A model generated the notes under the pieces. The model was not told the origin of the DNA. It saw only the letters and a program-made list of their open reading frames with translations, and searched no databases. A stretch of DNA of 42,482 bases from CAZUXY01 sp964624235 (GTDB taxonomy: Bacteria > Spirochaetota > UBA4802 > UBA5368), in NCBI GenBank assembly GCA_964624235.1, contig CAZUXY010000044.1, forward strand, positions 1 to 42,482, in the 5' to 3' direction. Shown here piece after piece: positions 1-8,985 of the stretch (position 1 is its first letter; each line of letters opens with the position of its first letter). The position numbers and the translations under genes were made by a program.

Positions 1-246
1 CTTATCGTGCTGAACCCTCCCTGGGGAACGCGCCTGGGTGATCCCGGAAAAACCAGGCGGCTCTATCGCCGTATCGGGGACGCCATGAAGAAATATTACG
101 ACGGCTGCGGTTATGCCGTCATCGTTCCGGGACTCGAGATGGAAAAGGTCCTGGGGCTTTCATACGACCGTAAACTCCTCTTCATGAGCGGCGGAAAAAG
201 GGTGGGAGTGCTGATAAAGGACGGCGTAAAATCCTCCCATACATGA
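1..246 (+). CDS. C-terminal fragment of a THUMP/UPF0020-type rRNA methyltransferase
   Basis: The reading frame is open from the left edge, so this is the 3' end of a gene that starts outside the window. The first visible residues contain NPPWG, the substrate-binding NPP(Y/F/W) motif of SAM-dependent N-methyltransferases. It is followed by the LYRRIGDAMKK stretch typical of the RlmL/RlmK (YcbY)-like 23S rRNA guanine-N2 methyltransferases and their relatives. About 80 residues after the motif matches the C-terminal end of that fold. The SAM-binding half and any THUMP domain lie outside the window, so the exact target base cannot be named. It ends with TGA. Confidence 0.7.
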   Translation, partial: LIVLNPPWGTRLGDPGKTRRLYRRIGDAMKKYYDGCGYAVIVPGLEMEKVLGLSYDRKLLFMSGGKRVGVLIKDGVKSSHT

Positions 247-282
247 CCCCCGTTCAATGCCCTGACGGACCCGCACTTTAAA

Positions 283-546
283 TCATTCCCGATAGACATC
301 CTTGCGGTGGCCCACCCGGACGATTTTTATTTCTAATCCCGACGCATTTACAGTGTAGAGAATCCGATACGACCCCACCCTCCAGCGATAGGTTCCGTCG
401 GTGCCATGGATTTTTCTCCCTTTCTGTGAAAAGGGATCACATGAAAGCTCATTGATTTTTTGAATGATTCTTTCGACCGTTTCATCGGGAAGCCGTCGCA
501 GCTCCCTTGCCGCCGATTTTTTTCTGACCACCGTATACGATGCCAT
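283..546 (-). CDS. RelE/ParE-family toxin, apparently without an adjacent antitoxin
   Basis: An 87-residue protein with the usual RelE/ParE length and pattern: an N-terminal strand (YTVVRKKSAARELRRLP), a helical middle, then the core YRWRVGSYRILY and a C-terminal VGHRKDVYRE. Family members are mRNA interferases or gyrase inhibitors; the Arg/Tyr-rich core and the HRKDVYR tail favour the RelE side. The gene points opposite to its neighbours. I see no antitoxin reading frame directly upstream (547-782) or downstream (247-282), although type II toxins normally sit beside one. It may be an orphan, or the antitoxin may be elsewhere. The start is ATG after an A/G-rich stretch. Confidence 0.75.
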   Translation of the reverse strand: MASYTVVRKKSAARELRRLPDETVERIIQKINELSCDPFSQKGRKIHGTDGTYRWRVGSYRILYTVNASGLEIKIVRVGHRKDVYRE

Positions 547-782
547 GGTTTTTCTCTACCGTAACAATATTCAATACTGATGAACCGGTCCCATCCGGCC
601 CTGCCGCTCCGCAAACAAATCCCGGATTATCTGAAAAAGCCGGGCTTATCCCGGGGCCCTCGATCCGGACGAATCAACCCCCGGCCCACATTAATATATT
701 TACTTTTTACCCCGGCAGGATACGGTTATTCCGTTACCAGGCCGACAATTGCCGATCACACTAAAAAGTAATACGAACCAAG

Positions 783-2879
783 ATGCCATATTTTAAAACA
801 AAAAACGACGGCCTTCCGGAACTCCTGGCCCCGGCCGGCTCCCTGGAAGCGTTTTACGCCGGCTTCGAGGCCGGCGCCGATGCCTTCTACCTGGGGCTGG
901 GAGACTTCAACGCCCGCCGCCGTGCGAAAAACTTTACGGAAAAAGATTTTATCGCCGCCGCCGGCTTCGCCCATCGGCACGGCCGGAAGGTCTACGTGAC
1001 ACTTAACACCCTGGTGTTCGACAGCGAGGTGCCCGCTCTCATGGACACCCTGTCGCTCCTGGAAGAATACCGGGCCGATGGTGTGATAGTGCAGGACCTG
1101 GGGGTGCTTGCCCTTATACGGGAGCATTTCCCCTCCCTCCCCCTCCACGCGTCCACCCAGATGTTCTGCCACAACTCCCTGGGGGCGGCATTCCTGAAAG
1201 AACAGGGGGTCAGGCGGATTATCCTCGCGCGGGAGCTTTCCATCGCCGAGATCGGCACGGTAATGAAAAAAGTCCCCATGGATTACGAGGTCTTCATACA
1301 CGGCGCCATGTGCTTTTCATTCTCGGGATGCTGTCTTTATTCCTCATATCTCTACGGCGATTCGGGCAACCGGGGCCGGTGCCGCCAGCCCTGCCGCCTT
1401 CCCGACGGGGACTCCCATCCGCCCCTCTTTCCCTTCTCCATGAAAGACCTTGCCGCCGGGGACTACCTGAAAGACCTGGTACACCTGGGGGTCAGAGCCC
1501 TTAAGATCGAAGGCAGGCTCAAGAACGCCGCCTATGTGTACGATACCATCTCATATTACCGCCGCTGCCTGGACCGTATTGCCGGCGGAGGGGCCGGCTG
1601 CCCAGCCTTCAGCGACGGGACCATGCGCCTGGCAGGACCTGGCTGTTTCCCCGGGGCCGATTACCCGCGCCTGGTCGAAACCGGCTCTCCCGGCGCCGTG
1701 GGCACGGCCATCGGAGAGATACAGCGGAGCACGCCTGAAGGACTCGTAATCGGCACGCGTGTATCCCTGCAAAAAGGGATGAAACTGCGCGTCACCGATG
1801 AGCAGGGACGGAAACTCCACGAGGGGACGTTGCTGGATTTCAAGAAAACCGGCCATGACCGTTACCTATGGAAGACCATACCGAAAAGGCCTTTGAGGGG
1901 GAAGCTTTCGCTGTACCTGACCGGCGCCTCGGAAGTTTTCACCGGAGCGAAGAGAATCACCGCCGTCGTCAAAACCCTGAAGCACGTACCGGCGGCCCTC
2001 ACGGTGCGGATCGCCGAAGGCCGTATCGAGGCCGCCGGCACGATTGCGGATATGGACGGCTTCATGACGAGTTTCTGTATTTCCACGGCATCCGCGCGCT
2101 CGGCCCCTCTGGGTGAGGAAACGATACGAGAGCTGTTTCTGCAGTCTGACCCCACCCCTTTCGATCCCGGGCCCATCGAGGTGTCTCTGGAAAAAAATAC
2201 ATTCGTCCCCTTTAGTGTTCTCAAACAGGCACGGCGGGACTTTTACCATGATTTCCACCTCTGGTACAACGCCCGCCGTGAGGAAAAAAACGCCGCACGC
2301 AGGCATGTGGTTTTGAACATGCAGAGAGAGACCCCGTCGGGAGAAGGAGGGGAACAGCATCTGCTGTTCGGGTCTTCGTTCGCGGGCAGAGACATTTCGC
2401 GGCACGTACCGGTGATCGAGTATGATCGTATAGATGACATGGAGCAGCTCCCGCCGGGTTGCTGCATACGGTTGCCCCTGTTCGTATCCGAGGTACGTCT
2501 GCCGGCACTGCGTAAGGAGGTCCGTGCCATGACAGAGAAGGGCCATCGCCGGTGGATGGTCCCCTCCCACGGATGGACCGTTTTCTTCAGGGAATGCAGC
2601 GACGTGACCCTCATAGCCGGGCCCCTGCTCTACTGTGTCAACACCCTGGCCTGGCGGGAACTGCGGCGACTGGGTATCGCCCTGTTCACCGTATCGCCCG
2701 ACATGCCCGATGCCGTTACCACCCGCCGTCTTCCCGGGTTCATGGTGACGGAAGGTCTGCCTGAAGAATTCATGGCCACCAGGCTCCGACTGCCCAGGGA
2801 ACACTACGTATGCGCCGGAGCGAGGCTCAGGGTGGAACGATATAGAGAATACGACCTCGTGATCGCGGCAGGCCGTTAA
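783..2879 (+). CDS. Peptidase U32 family protein, RlhA-like (tRNA/rRNA hydroxylation family)
   Basis: A 698-residue protein. Residues 11-205 form the U32 TIM-barrel with LLAPAGSLEAFYAGFEAGADAFYLG, the VTLNT and VQDLG strands, LHASTQ and IHGAMC. Cysteines at about 177, 183/184, 200 and 204 (CFSFSGC, GRCRQPC) match the Fe-S-binding set of the family, and KIEGRLKN follows. After residue 280 there is a DUF3656-like insertion and a long C-terminal region, as in E. coli RlhA (YdcP), which hydroxylates 23S rRNA C2501 with prephenate-dependent chemistry. U32 members of this class are mostly RNA hydroxylation proteins rather than peptidases. Unlike RlhA I see no final C-P-C type pair near the C-terminus, so the substrate may differ. 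It is the first gene of a plus-strand run. Confidence 0.8.
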   Translation: MPYFKTKNDGLPELLAPAGSLEAFYAGFEAGADAFYLGLGDFNARRRAKNFTEKDFIAAAGFAHRHGRKVYVTLNTLVFDSEVPALMDTLSLLEEYRADGVIVQDLGVLALIREHFPSLPLHASTQMFCHNSLGAAFLKEQGVRRIILARELSIAEIGTVMKKVPMDYEVFIHGAMCFSFSGCCLYSSYLYGDSGNRGRCRQPCRLPDGDSHPPLFPFSMKDLAAGDYLKDLVHLGVRALKIEGRLKNAAYVYDTISYYRRCLDRIAGGGAGCPAFSDGTMRLAGPGCFPGADYPRLVETGSPGAVGTAIGEIQRSTPEGLVIGTRVSLQKGMKLRVTDEQGRKLHEGTLLDFKKTGHDRYLWKTIPKRPLRGKLSLYLTGASEVFTGAKRITAVVKTLKHVPAALTVRIAEGRIEAAGTIADMDGFMTSFCISTASARSAPLGEETIRELFLQSDPTPFDPGPIEVSLEKNTFVPFSVLKQARRDFYHDFHLWYNARREEKNAARRHVVLNMQRETPSGEGGEQHLLFGSSFAGRDISRHVPVIEYDRIDDMEQLPPGCCIRLPLFVSEVRLPALRKEVRAMTEKGHRRWMVPSHGWTVFFRECSDVTLIAGPLLYCVNTLAWRELRRLGIALFTVSPDMPDAVTTRRLPGFMVTEGLPEEFMATRLRLPREHYVCAGARLRVERYREYDLVIAAGR

Positions 2880-3029
2880 TCCACCCGGAAACCCCGCGGT
2901 TCGGCGGACCCGTACTTTTCTTCATTGACTGAAAAACATCGTTCCGCTACCATTCCCGCACTATATTTGTACGAAAGGGAGCCATGCAATCGAAAACTTC
3001 CCTTTTACAGGAATACCAGGGAGCAGCCA

Positions 3030-4853
3030 ATGAAAGCCGAGAACGTCATTCCACCGCGCAGTGATACAGCCCCGGAACACCGCTGGGATCTTACGCCGCT
3101 TTTCAACAACGATGAAGAATGGGAGGCCCTGTTCAAAGATATCGAAGAAGAGATTCCGCGTTACGCATCGTACCGGGGACGGCTGGGCGAATCCTTCGAG
3201 GTTTTTTTCGATGCGCTCCGGTTCGACCTCGATGTTTCCAGGAAGCTGGACCGGCTGTATACCTACGCCCATCTGCGCAGCGACGAAGACACCGCCGATC
3301 AGCGGTACCTCTCGCTGTACGGCCGGGCCTCGAACCTGCACGTCCGCACAGCGGAACTCTCTTCGTACATGACACCGGAAATCCAGGACCTCCCCGATGC
3401 CGTGCTGAAAAGCTATCTGGCGCACGGCGAGATGAAAGAGTTCCTTTTTTTCATGGAACAGATTATCCGCTACAAACCCCACACCCTTTCCCTGGAAATC
3501 GAGGAGATCCTGGCCATGGGGGGCGAACTGGCCGGGGCGCCCGCGCGCATCTTCAGCCAGCTTGACAACGCCGACCTGCGCTTCGGGTCGATAAAAAACG
3601 AGCGAGGCGAAACGGTGGAGCTTTCCCACGGCAATTTCATCAGCTTTCTCATGAGCCCCGACCGGGAGGTGAGAAAAAACGCCTTTTTTCAGTATTACAA
3701 AACCTACGACGAACACAGGAACAGCATCGCCGCGGCACTCGCGTTTTCGAACAAGAAAGACCACTATTACTCCAGGGTGCGAAAATTCCCCTCCAGCCGG
3801 GCCCGTTCCCTTTTTTCCGACAACATAGGTGTAGAGGTGTATGACAACCTGATCGCCGCGGTGAGGGGGAACCTGTCCCCCCTCTTCCGCTACCTGGACT
3901 TCCGCCGTGAGGCCATGGGGCTGTCGGAACTCCATTTTTACGACACCTATGTCCCCATGGTGCCCGAGGTGGAGTTCTCTATGGAATACGACGAGGCGGT
4001 AGAGGTCTGTGCCGGCGCCCTGGCGCCCCTGGGAACGGATTACACCGACACATTGAAAAAAGGACTCACGGGAGGCTGGGTCGACCGCTATGAAAACCGG
4101 GGCAAACGCAGCGGCGCCTATTCGTCCGGATGCTACGACTCTCCCCCCTACATCCTCATGAACTACAGGGACGACACCATCAACAGTCTCTATACCCTGG
4201 CCCACGAGGCGGGTCACTCCATGCATTCGTATTATTCCAAGACACACCAGCCGTTCCATCTTCACGGGTATACCATCTTCGTGGCCGAGGTCGCGTCGAC
4301 CTTCAACGAGGCGCTCCTCAGCCGTCACCTCCTGGAACGCTACCGGGACGATCCGCGCATGCGGGCCTATATACTCAACCGCGAGATCGACAACATCCGG
4401 GGCACCCTGTACCGGCAGACCATGTTCGCCGAATTCGAGAAACGCACGCACGAACTGGTAGAGAAAAACGATCCCCTGACCCTGGAGACCCTCACCGGTG
4501 TATACGCAGGACTTTTGAATGATTATTTCGGCGGCCACATGGTCATCGACCCGGAACTGCATCTTGAATGCCTCAGGATCCCGCATTTCTACTCGGCGTT
4601 TTACGTCTATAAATACGCCACCGGTATCTCGGCGGCGTTCAGCCTCGCCGACATGGTGCTGAAAGAAGGCGAACCGGCGGGGAAACGCTACCGCGAGTTT
4701 CTCACCCTGGGGGGATCGGCGTGGCCCCTGGATGAACTGAAAACAGCCGGCGTGGACATGGGGAGTCCCGGACCGGTTATAAGGGCTGTTGAACATTTCA
4801 GCGGGCTGGTGGAGGAATTCATTCGCGCGTACAACGACGGTGCCCGGGGATAA
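3030..4853 (+). CDS. pepF: Oligoendopeptidase F (peptidase family M3B)
   Basis: A 607-residue cytoplasmic zinc metallopeptidase, the normal length for PepF, which degrades short peptides of about 7-17 residues. The zinc motif HEAGH lies at about residues 392-396 (LAHEAGHSMHSYYS), followed by the third ligand region VAEVASTFNEALL. The N-terminal half shows the M3B helical pattern (HRWDLTPLFNNDEEWEALF, YTYAHLRSDEDT). I place the start at ATG 3030 because AGGGAG lies eight bases upstream; the frame is open further back to 2925 but that part looks non-coding. No signal peptide. The next gene follows five bases after the stop, so they are probably cotranscribed. Confidence 0.92.
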   Translation: MKAENVIPPRSDTAPEHRWDLTPLFNNDEEWEALFKDIEEEIPRYASYRGRLGESFEVFFDALRFDLDVSRKLDRLYTYAHLRSDEDTADQRYLSLYGRASNLHVRTAELSSYMTPEIQDLPDAVLKSYLAHGEMKEFLFFMEQIIRYKPHTLSLEIEEILAMGGELAGAPARIFSQLDNADLRFGSIKNERGETVELSHGNFISFLMSPDREVRKNAFFQYYKTYDEHRNSIAAALAFSNKKDHYYSRVRKFPSSRARSLFSDNIGVEVYDNLIAAVRGNLSPLFRYLDFRREAMGLSELHFYDTYVPMVPEVEFSMEYDEAVEVCAGALAPLGTDYTDTLKKGLTGGWVDRYENRGKRSGAYSSGCYDSPPYILMNYRDDTINSLYTLAHEAGHSMHSYYSKTHQPFHLHGYTIFVAEVASTFNEALLSRHLLERYRDDPRMRAYILNREIDNIRGTLYRQTMFAEFEKRTHELVEKNDPLTLETLTGVYAGLLNDYFGGHMVIDPELHLECLRIPHFYSAFYVYKYATGISAAFSLADMVLKEGEPAGKRYREFLTLGGSAWPLDELKTAGVDMGSPGPVIRAVEHFSGLVEEFIRAYNDGARG

Positions 4854-4857
4854 GGCG

Positions 4858-5802
4858 GTGATCGCGCGTATACGATTATTTTTCAGGGCCTACCTGGCGG
4901 CGCTCAATATGAACCCCGAATCACTGCGAGCCGCGAAAAGCGCACCGCAGGGCGAAGCGGACCCGCAGAAAATAAAACCCGACAGTCCTCCATGGGTGCA
5001 TATAACGCTCTTCCTCATAACGGCCGTCACCACCACGCTGGCCGGCATGCAGGATAAGGAAACCCTCGCGGCTTCCATACTCAGCGGGCTCCCCTTCTCC
5101 ATCACCATCATGACCATCCTGCTCTCCCACGAGATGGGGCATTACCTGGCCGCACGCCGTTTCAACGTCAGGGCGACGCTTCCTTATTTTATTCCCTTTC
5201 CCTCGATAATCGGGACCATGGGCGCGGTAATCAAGATCAAATCCCCCATCCGGGACCGGCGTGCCCTGCTCTACATAGGCGCCATGGGGCCCCTGGTGGG
5301 ATTCGTGCTGAGCCTGATCGCGTCGGCGGCCGGGATATATCTCTCGGAGGTGAAACCCCTCCCCGCCGGCGGCAACTCGGAGATACCCATCTTCGGCGAC
5401 TCGCTCCTCTACCGGGTGCTCACCCTGATCTTCCACGGCGCCATACCGGCGGGCCATGACATCTACCTTTCACCCTATGCGTGGGCGGGATGGATAGGCT
5501 TTCTGGTGACCAGCCTCAACCTTATGCCCATGGGACAGCTGGACGGGAGCCACATCCTTTACGCCCTCATCGGCCGCTGGCAGCTCTATTTCGGCTGGGC
5601 CACCTTCCTGGGGCTTTCGGCCCTTTCGTTCCTGTGGCCGGGGTGGACCGTATGGATCGCCATGGCGCTGCTGTTCCTCATGATTGGACACCCTCCGGTA
5701 CCCGAAAGCGCGCCCCTGGCCCCAGGGGAGAAAGCGCTGGGATGGTGCTGTGTCGCGATATTCATACTGACGTTTATTCCCATACCGGTCGAGTTCCTGT
5801 AA
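4858..5802 (+). CDS. Site-2 protease family membrane metalloprotease (M50)
   Basis: A polytopic membrane protein with HEMGH (about residues 91-95 from the chosen start) and LAARRFNVRATLPYFIPFP. GAMGPLVGFVLS follows, and then NLMPMGQLDGSH, the S2P counterpart of NxxPxxxLDG, which provides the third zinc ligand. This is the compact bacterial S2P type without a PDZ domain. The family cleaves substrates within the membrane, but the substrate here is unknown. Start choice: GTG 4858 directly after the pepF stop with GGGGATAAGG upstream; ATG 4909 would give 298 residues and an ATG at 4789 would overlap pepF. A protein-turnover role shared with pepF is possible but not shown. Confidence 0.85.
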   Translation: MIARIRLFFRAYLAALNMNPESLRAAKSAPQGEADPQKIKPDSPPWVHITLFLITAVTTTLAGMQDKETLAASILSGLPFSITIMTILLSHEMGHYLAARRFNVRATLPYFIPFPSIIGTMGAVIKIKSPIRDRRALLYIGAMGPLVGFVLSLIASAAGIYLSEVKPLPAGGNSEIPIFGDSLLYRVLTLIFHGAIPAGHDIYLSPYAWAGWIGFLVTSLNLMPMGQLDGSHILYALIGRWQLYFGWATFLGLSALSFLWPGWTVWIAMALLFLMIGHPPVPESAPLAPGEKALGWCCVAIFILTFIPIPVEFL

Positions 5803-5838
5803 AAGCGCCGGAGAAACCTTACGCCGAGGAGCGAAACC

Positions 5839-6771
5839 ATGAGGCACCTTTCGGGAATAATCCCTATCACCGCGGCGGTACTTGTTGCGGTTTTTTTCGC
5901 GGGCACACCCTCAAACGACGGAGGGGCCCGGCCGGGAAAGGGTACGGTTCTTCCCCTCACGGACCATAAAGGCGGAAAACCCCTGGAGCCTTCAGGCCTG
6001 GTGCTCTTCCAGAAGCGGCTCCTCTTTGTAAGCGACAACAGGGACGACAGCCGACTTTATGAACTCGTTCCCGGAACGGACCGGTGCGTGGTAAAGGTTT
6101 TTTTGACGTTCCGCGACGAGGACCTGCTGAAGCTGAAGAAACGCCACAATCTGGACCTGGAAGGGATCACCTACTGGAATGAATACTTTTACGCCGTGGA
6201 CGAACGGGACCGCTTTATTTACCGCATAAGCCTCTACGGGAAGGTATGCCAGGTCCATCACGACATCATCGAGTACAGCAAAAGCAGGGGGATCGTCTTT
6301 TCCTCCGATGAAAACGCCGGTTTCGAAGGCATAACCGTGGATCCCGCCAGGAAGATGTTCTTTATCGCGAATGAGCGCGCCGATCCCGTAATTTTTCTGC
6401 TCAGGCAGACACCCGACTACCTGGAACTGTCCACCGAGGACCATATCCCCATGAAGGACATCCTGGGCGGAAACCATGCCGATATTTCTGCCCTCTGCTG
6501 GAACGGCGGCGCGCTCTATGTGCTGCACAGGATCGGCAACAGAATATTAAGAATGGACCCCTACACAAAGAAGGTCACCGGAAGCCACGATTTCAGCGGC
6601 GATGTCGCGGGAGTGTATGTTTCGCGCAAAGGTCACGGTTTCACCGAGGGTCTCGCGATGACACCCGAACGTATCTACCTGGTCATGGACAGCAACGGCG
6701 GCACCATGGAAGGCAGGTCCCATGGTGCCGGAGGGGCGCTGGTAATTCTGGACCGCCCTTCGGGATTTTAA
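5839..6771 (+). CDS. Exported beta-propeller protein, SdiA-regulated/phytase-esterase-like
   Basis: A 310-residue protein with an N-terminal hydrophobic segment (residues 7-22) that looks like a signal peptide or anchor. The rest is repetitive beta-structure of propeller type: EPSGLVLFQKRLLFVSDN, LEGITYWNEYFYAVDERD, FEGITVDPARKMFFIANER, ISALCWNGGALYVLHRIGNRI and FTEGLAMTPERIYLVMDS. The repeated (S/E)G(I/L) followed by a strand and an Asp/Asn-rich turn is characteristic of the SdiA-regulated and esterase-like-phytase families. The catalytic activity of this subgroup is not established. It follows the protease gene by 36 bases with AGGAGCG upstream of the ATG. Substrate unknown. Confidence 0.65.
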   Translation: MRHLSGIIPITAAVLVAVFFAGTPSNDGGARPGKGTVLPLTDHKGGKPLEPSGLVLFQKRLLFVSDNRDDSRLYELVPGTDRCVVKVFLTFRDEDLLKLKKRHNLDLEGITYWNEYFYAVDERDRFIYRISLYGKVCQVHHDIIEYSKSRGIVFSSDENAGFEGITVDPARKMFFIANERADPVIFLLRQTPDYLELSTEDHIPMKDILGGNHADISALCWNGGALYVLHRIGNRILRMDPYTKKVTGSHDFSGDVAGVYVSRKGHGFTEGLAMTPERIYLVMDSNGGTMEGRSHGAGGALVILDRPSGF

Positions 6772-6822
6772 CCCGCAGGCGGCCGGGATGTGCGGGAAGC
6801 CGGCATTCGATGAATTAACCGT

Positions 6823-6866
6823 TGCATTACCGCCTGAAAAATCATAGGGTGGATTAATGTAATGCA
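6823..6866. repeat. Imperfect inverted repeat between the propeller gene and ccmA
   Basis: The arms TGCATTAC (6823-6830) and GTAATGCA (6859-6866) are exact reverse complements. The intervening bases can form a weaker inner stem (CGCC with GGTG). No T-run follows, so it is not an obvious terminator. It may be part of a leader or only a fold. The surrounding 6772-7003 gap otherwise shows no gene. Confidence 0.35.
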
Positions 6867-7003
6867 TTGCGTAAACTCAACGGATAATGACCGAGGCAGC
6901 GATAAGGACCGGAACAGCCGTCTGTCCGGGATACGCCGGGTGGACGAAGAGGGGACCGGTTCCTGTTGTGAATATATCTATCTCAGTACCACAAGGGTGA
7001 GGC

Positions 7004-7618
7004 ATGTCGAAGGTCATCATCACGGCTGATTCCATCGGCAAACGGTACGGCCGGATACACGTTTTCCGGAACATCAGTTTCTCGTCATCCACCGGCCGAT
7101 CGCTGGCGATTACAGGGGCCAATGGTTCGGGAAAGTCGACCCTGCTCGAGATCATTGCCGGGATCAGGCCTCCCAGCGCAGGCACAATGGATTACTCGTT
7201 CGACGGCGTTCCGGTCACTCCCGCGGTGTTCATGGAAACCATGGGGCTCGCCGGCCCGCGGGTGAACCCGTACGAAGGACTCACCGGGGCGGAAAATATA
7301 TCCTTCGTGGTGAATTCACGCGGCGCCGGCGCCGGCGGGGCGAAGAAACTGGCCGCGCGTTTCGGCCTTGCCGGGCATCTGGACCGTACGGTAAAGCATT
7401 ACTCGACAGGTATGAAGCAACGGCTTAAAATAGTACTGGCGGCGCTTTTCGATCCTCCCGTGCTGCTGCTGGACGAACCGGGATCCAACCTGGACGCCGA
7501 CGGTCGCGCCGTTTTATACAGCTACCTGGAGACCGTAATGAAGGAAAAACTGGTCATCATCGCCACCAACGACCCAGAAGAGGCGAAGCGGTGCGACGGG
7601 AGGGTGCATCTTGCTTAG
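7004..7618 (+). CDS. ccmA: Cytochrome c maturation ABC ATPase CcmA
   Basis: A 204-residue ABC ATPase. Walker A is GANGSGKST (about residues 39-47), the signature is YSTGMKQRLK, and Walker B with its D-loop is VLLLDEPGSNLD, all intact. Short length and position before CcmB/C identify it as CcmA, which powers release of holo-CcmE from the CcmC:haem:CcmE complex in System I cytochrome c biogenesis. GGTGAGG lies just upstream of the ATG. The last eight bases overlap the ccmB start. First gene of the ccm operon. Confidence 0.85.
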   Translation: MSKVIITADSIGKRYGRIHVFRNISFSSSTGRSLAITGANGSGKSTLLEIIAGIRPPSAGTMDYSFDGVPVTPAVFMETMGLAGPRVNPYEGLTGAENISFVVNSRGAGAGGAKKLAARFGLAGHLDRTVKHYSTGMKQRLKIVLAALFDPPVLLLDEPGSNLDADGRAVLYSYLETVMKEKLVIIATNDPEEAKRCDGRVHLA

Positions 7619-8276
7619 AGCGGTCTTCATCCATATCGTGAAGGACGCCCGGATCGAATTCCGCAGCCGTTTCGCCCTGAATATGGTTCTGGCCTTCGCG
7701 GCGATCACCACCCTTTCGGTAAGCCTGTCCTCGGGCGGCATCGTCTTCCCGCCGGCGGTGCACGGCGTGCTGCTGTGGGTAATTATTTTTTTCAGCGCCA
7801 TGAGCGGCCTGGCGCACCTCTTCACCCGCGAAGAGGAGGAGGGGACGGCGCTGTTCCTGCGCATAAACAGCAGGGCCGCCGTAGTCTACACCGCCAAGCT
7901 CGTATTCAATACCGCCGTGCTGCTGGTGGTAGGTCTGGTGGTGACGCCGCTCTACCTTTTCTTCCTGGGTGTGGGTGTGGCCTCCCCGCTTTTCTTCGCC
8001 GCGATCGTCGCCTGCGGATGCCTGGCGGTGGCGGCGTCCACTACCCTGCTCGCCGCGATAACGGCGAAAAGCGGCGGCCGGGGATCCCTGCTCACGATAC
8101 TTTCTTTTCCCATCGCGTTGCCGGTGTTGTGGGTATGCATCAAGGGGACCACCGCGGCCATGGTATCCGCCGGAGGGGGCGGCGCCTCAAACCTGGTTTT
8201 TTTACTTGCATTTTCGGGAGCCATGACCGCTGTATCGTATATGCTTTTTGAACACATCTGGGTCGAAGGAAGGTAA
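7611..8276 (+). CDS. ccmB: Cytochrome c maturation permease CcmB
   Basis: A 221-residue protein with six predicted hydrophobic segments, beginning with the family-typical soluble start (FIHIVKDARIEFRSRFALNMVLAFAA) and containing FTREEEEGT, the counterpart of the conserved acidic stretch after the second membrane segment in CcmB. The start is TTG at 7611 inside the end of ccmA, with GGAGGG upstream, indicating translational coupling. CcmB is the membrane partner of CcmA. Confidence 0.85.
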   Translation: MLRAVFIHIVKDARIEFRSRFALNMVLAFAAITTLSVSLSSGGIVFPPAVHGVLLWVIIFFSAMSGLAHLFTREEEEGTALFLRINSRAAVVYTAKLVFNTAVLLVVGLVVTPLYLFFLGVGVASPLFFAAIVACGCLAVAASTTLLAAITAKSGGRGSLLTILSFPIALPVLWVCIKGTTAAMVSAGGGGASNLVFLLAFSGAMTAVSYMLFEHIWVEGR

Positions 8277-8316
8277 GGTCCCTGCCGCCCGGGCCGTATA
8301 AATCAAACCTGATCAC

Positions 8317-8985
8317 ATGTATCTTCTTAAAAGCGTTTACATATTCATGCCGCTGTCCATAGTGCTTGCCTTCCTGTGGGCTCCCGCGGCGGAAGTGCTG
8401 GGGGAAAGCAGCAGGATACTGTATTTCCACGTACCCGTGGCATGGGTATCGGTGCTGGCGTTCCTGGTGGCGGCCCTGGGTTCGGCGATTTACCTGTACG
8501 ATAAAGGCAGTAAGTACCCTTTGATGGAAGCGAAGTTCCACAACTCCGCCGTGCTGGGGATCTTCTTTTCGGTCCTGGCCGCCGTCACCGGTTCGATATG
8601 GGCGAAGCTGATGTGGGGTTCATACTGGAACTGGGACCCCCGGGAAACGTCGATACTGCTGCTCCTGCTAATCTATATCGCGTATTTTACCCTGAGGAGC
8701 GCACTCCGTGAAAATCCGTCCAGGGGAAGGATCTGCGCATCGTACCTCATCTTTGCCATGACCACGGTGCCCTTTTTCGTCTTCGTGATTCCACGGATGT
8801 ACCCGTCGCTCCATCCTGATCCAGTCATCAACCCGCAGATGGAGGTCCGCCTGGACCAGGACATGCGCGCCGCACTGCTTGCGAACCTTATCTCCTTCAC
8901 CCTGCTCTACTTCTACCTATACACCATGAGCAACCGGGTTTCCCGGCTGAGAAAACTCAACGAGGCGCCTGACCATGAAACATAA
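8317..8985 (+). CDS. ccmC: Haem-handling protein CcmC
   Basis: A 222-residue, six-helix membrane protein of the haem-handling family. The tryptophan-rich WWD motif WGSYWNWDPRET begins at residue 100. Conserved periplasmic histidines are visible in ILYFHVPVAW (about residue 35) and in the second loop YPSLHPDP. These are the two axial haem ligand regions. CcmC loads haem onto CcmE. The spacing from ccmB is 40 bases and the last 11 bases overlap the next gene. Confidence 0.92.
   Translation: MYLLKSVYIFMPLSIVLAFLWAPAAEVLGESSRILYFHVPVAWVSVLAFLVAALGSAIYLYDKGSKYPLMEAKFHNSAVLGIFFSVLAAVTGSIWAKLMWGSYWNWDPRETSILLLLLIYIAYFTLRSALRENPSRGRICASYLIFAMTTVPFFVFVIPRMYPSLHPDPVINPQMEVRLDQDMRAALLANLISFTLLYFYLYTMSNRVSRLRKLNEAPDHET

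Noticed and set aside
1866..2804. Minus-strand open frame of 312 codons
   Set aside because: It is antisense to the U32 gene and shows no domain.
2961..4796. Long open frame of 611 codons on the minus strand
   Set aside because: It lies opposite pepF, whose family motifs (HEAGH) are clear; the antisense frame has no recognisable domain and is open because of the G+C-rich codon bias.
6823..6866. Riboswitch in front of the ccm operon
   Set aside because: Only a simple inverted repeat is visible; no conserved riboswitch core was recognised.
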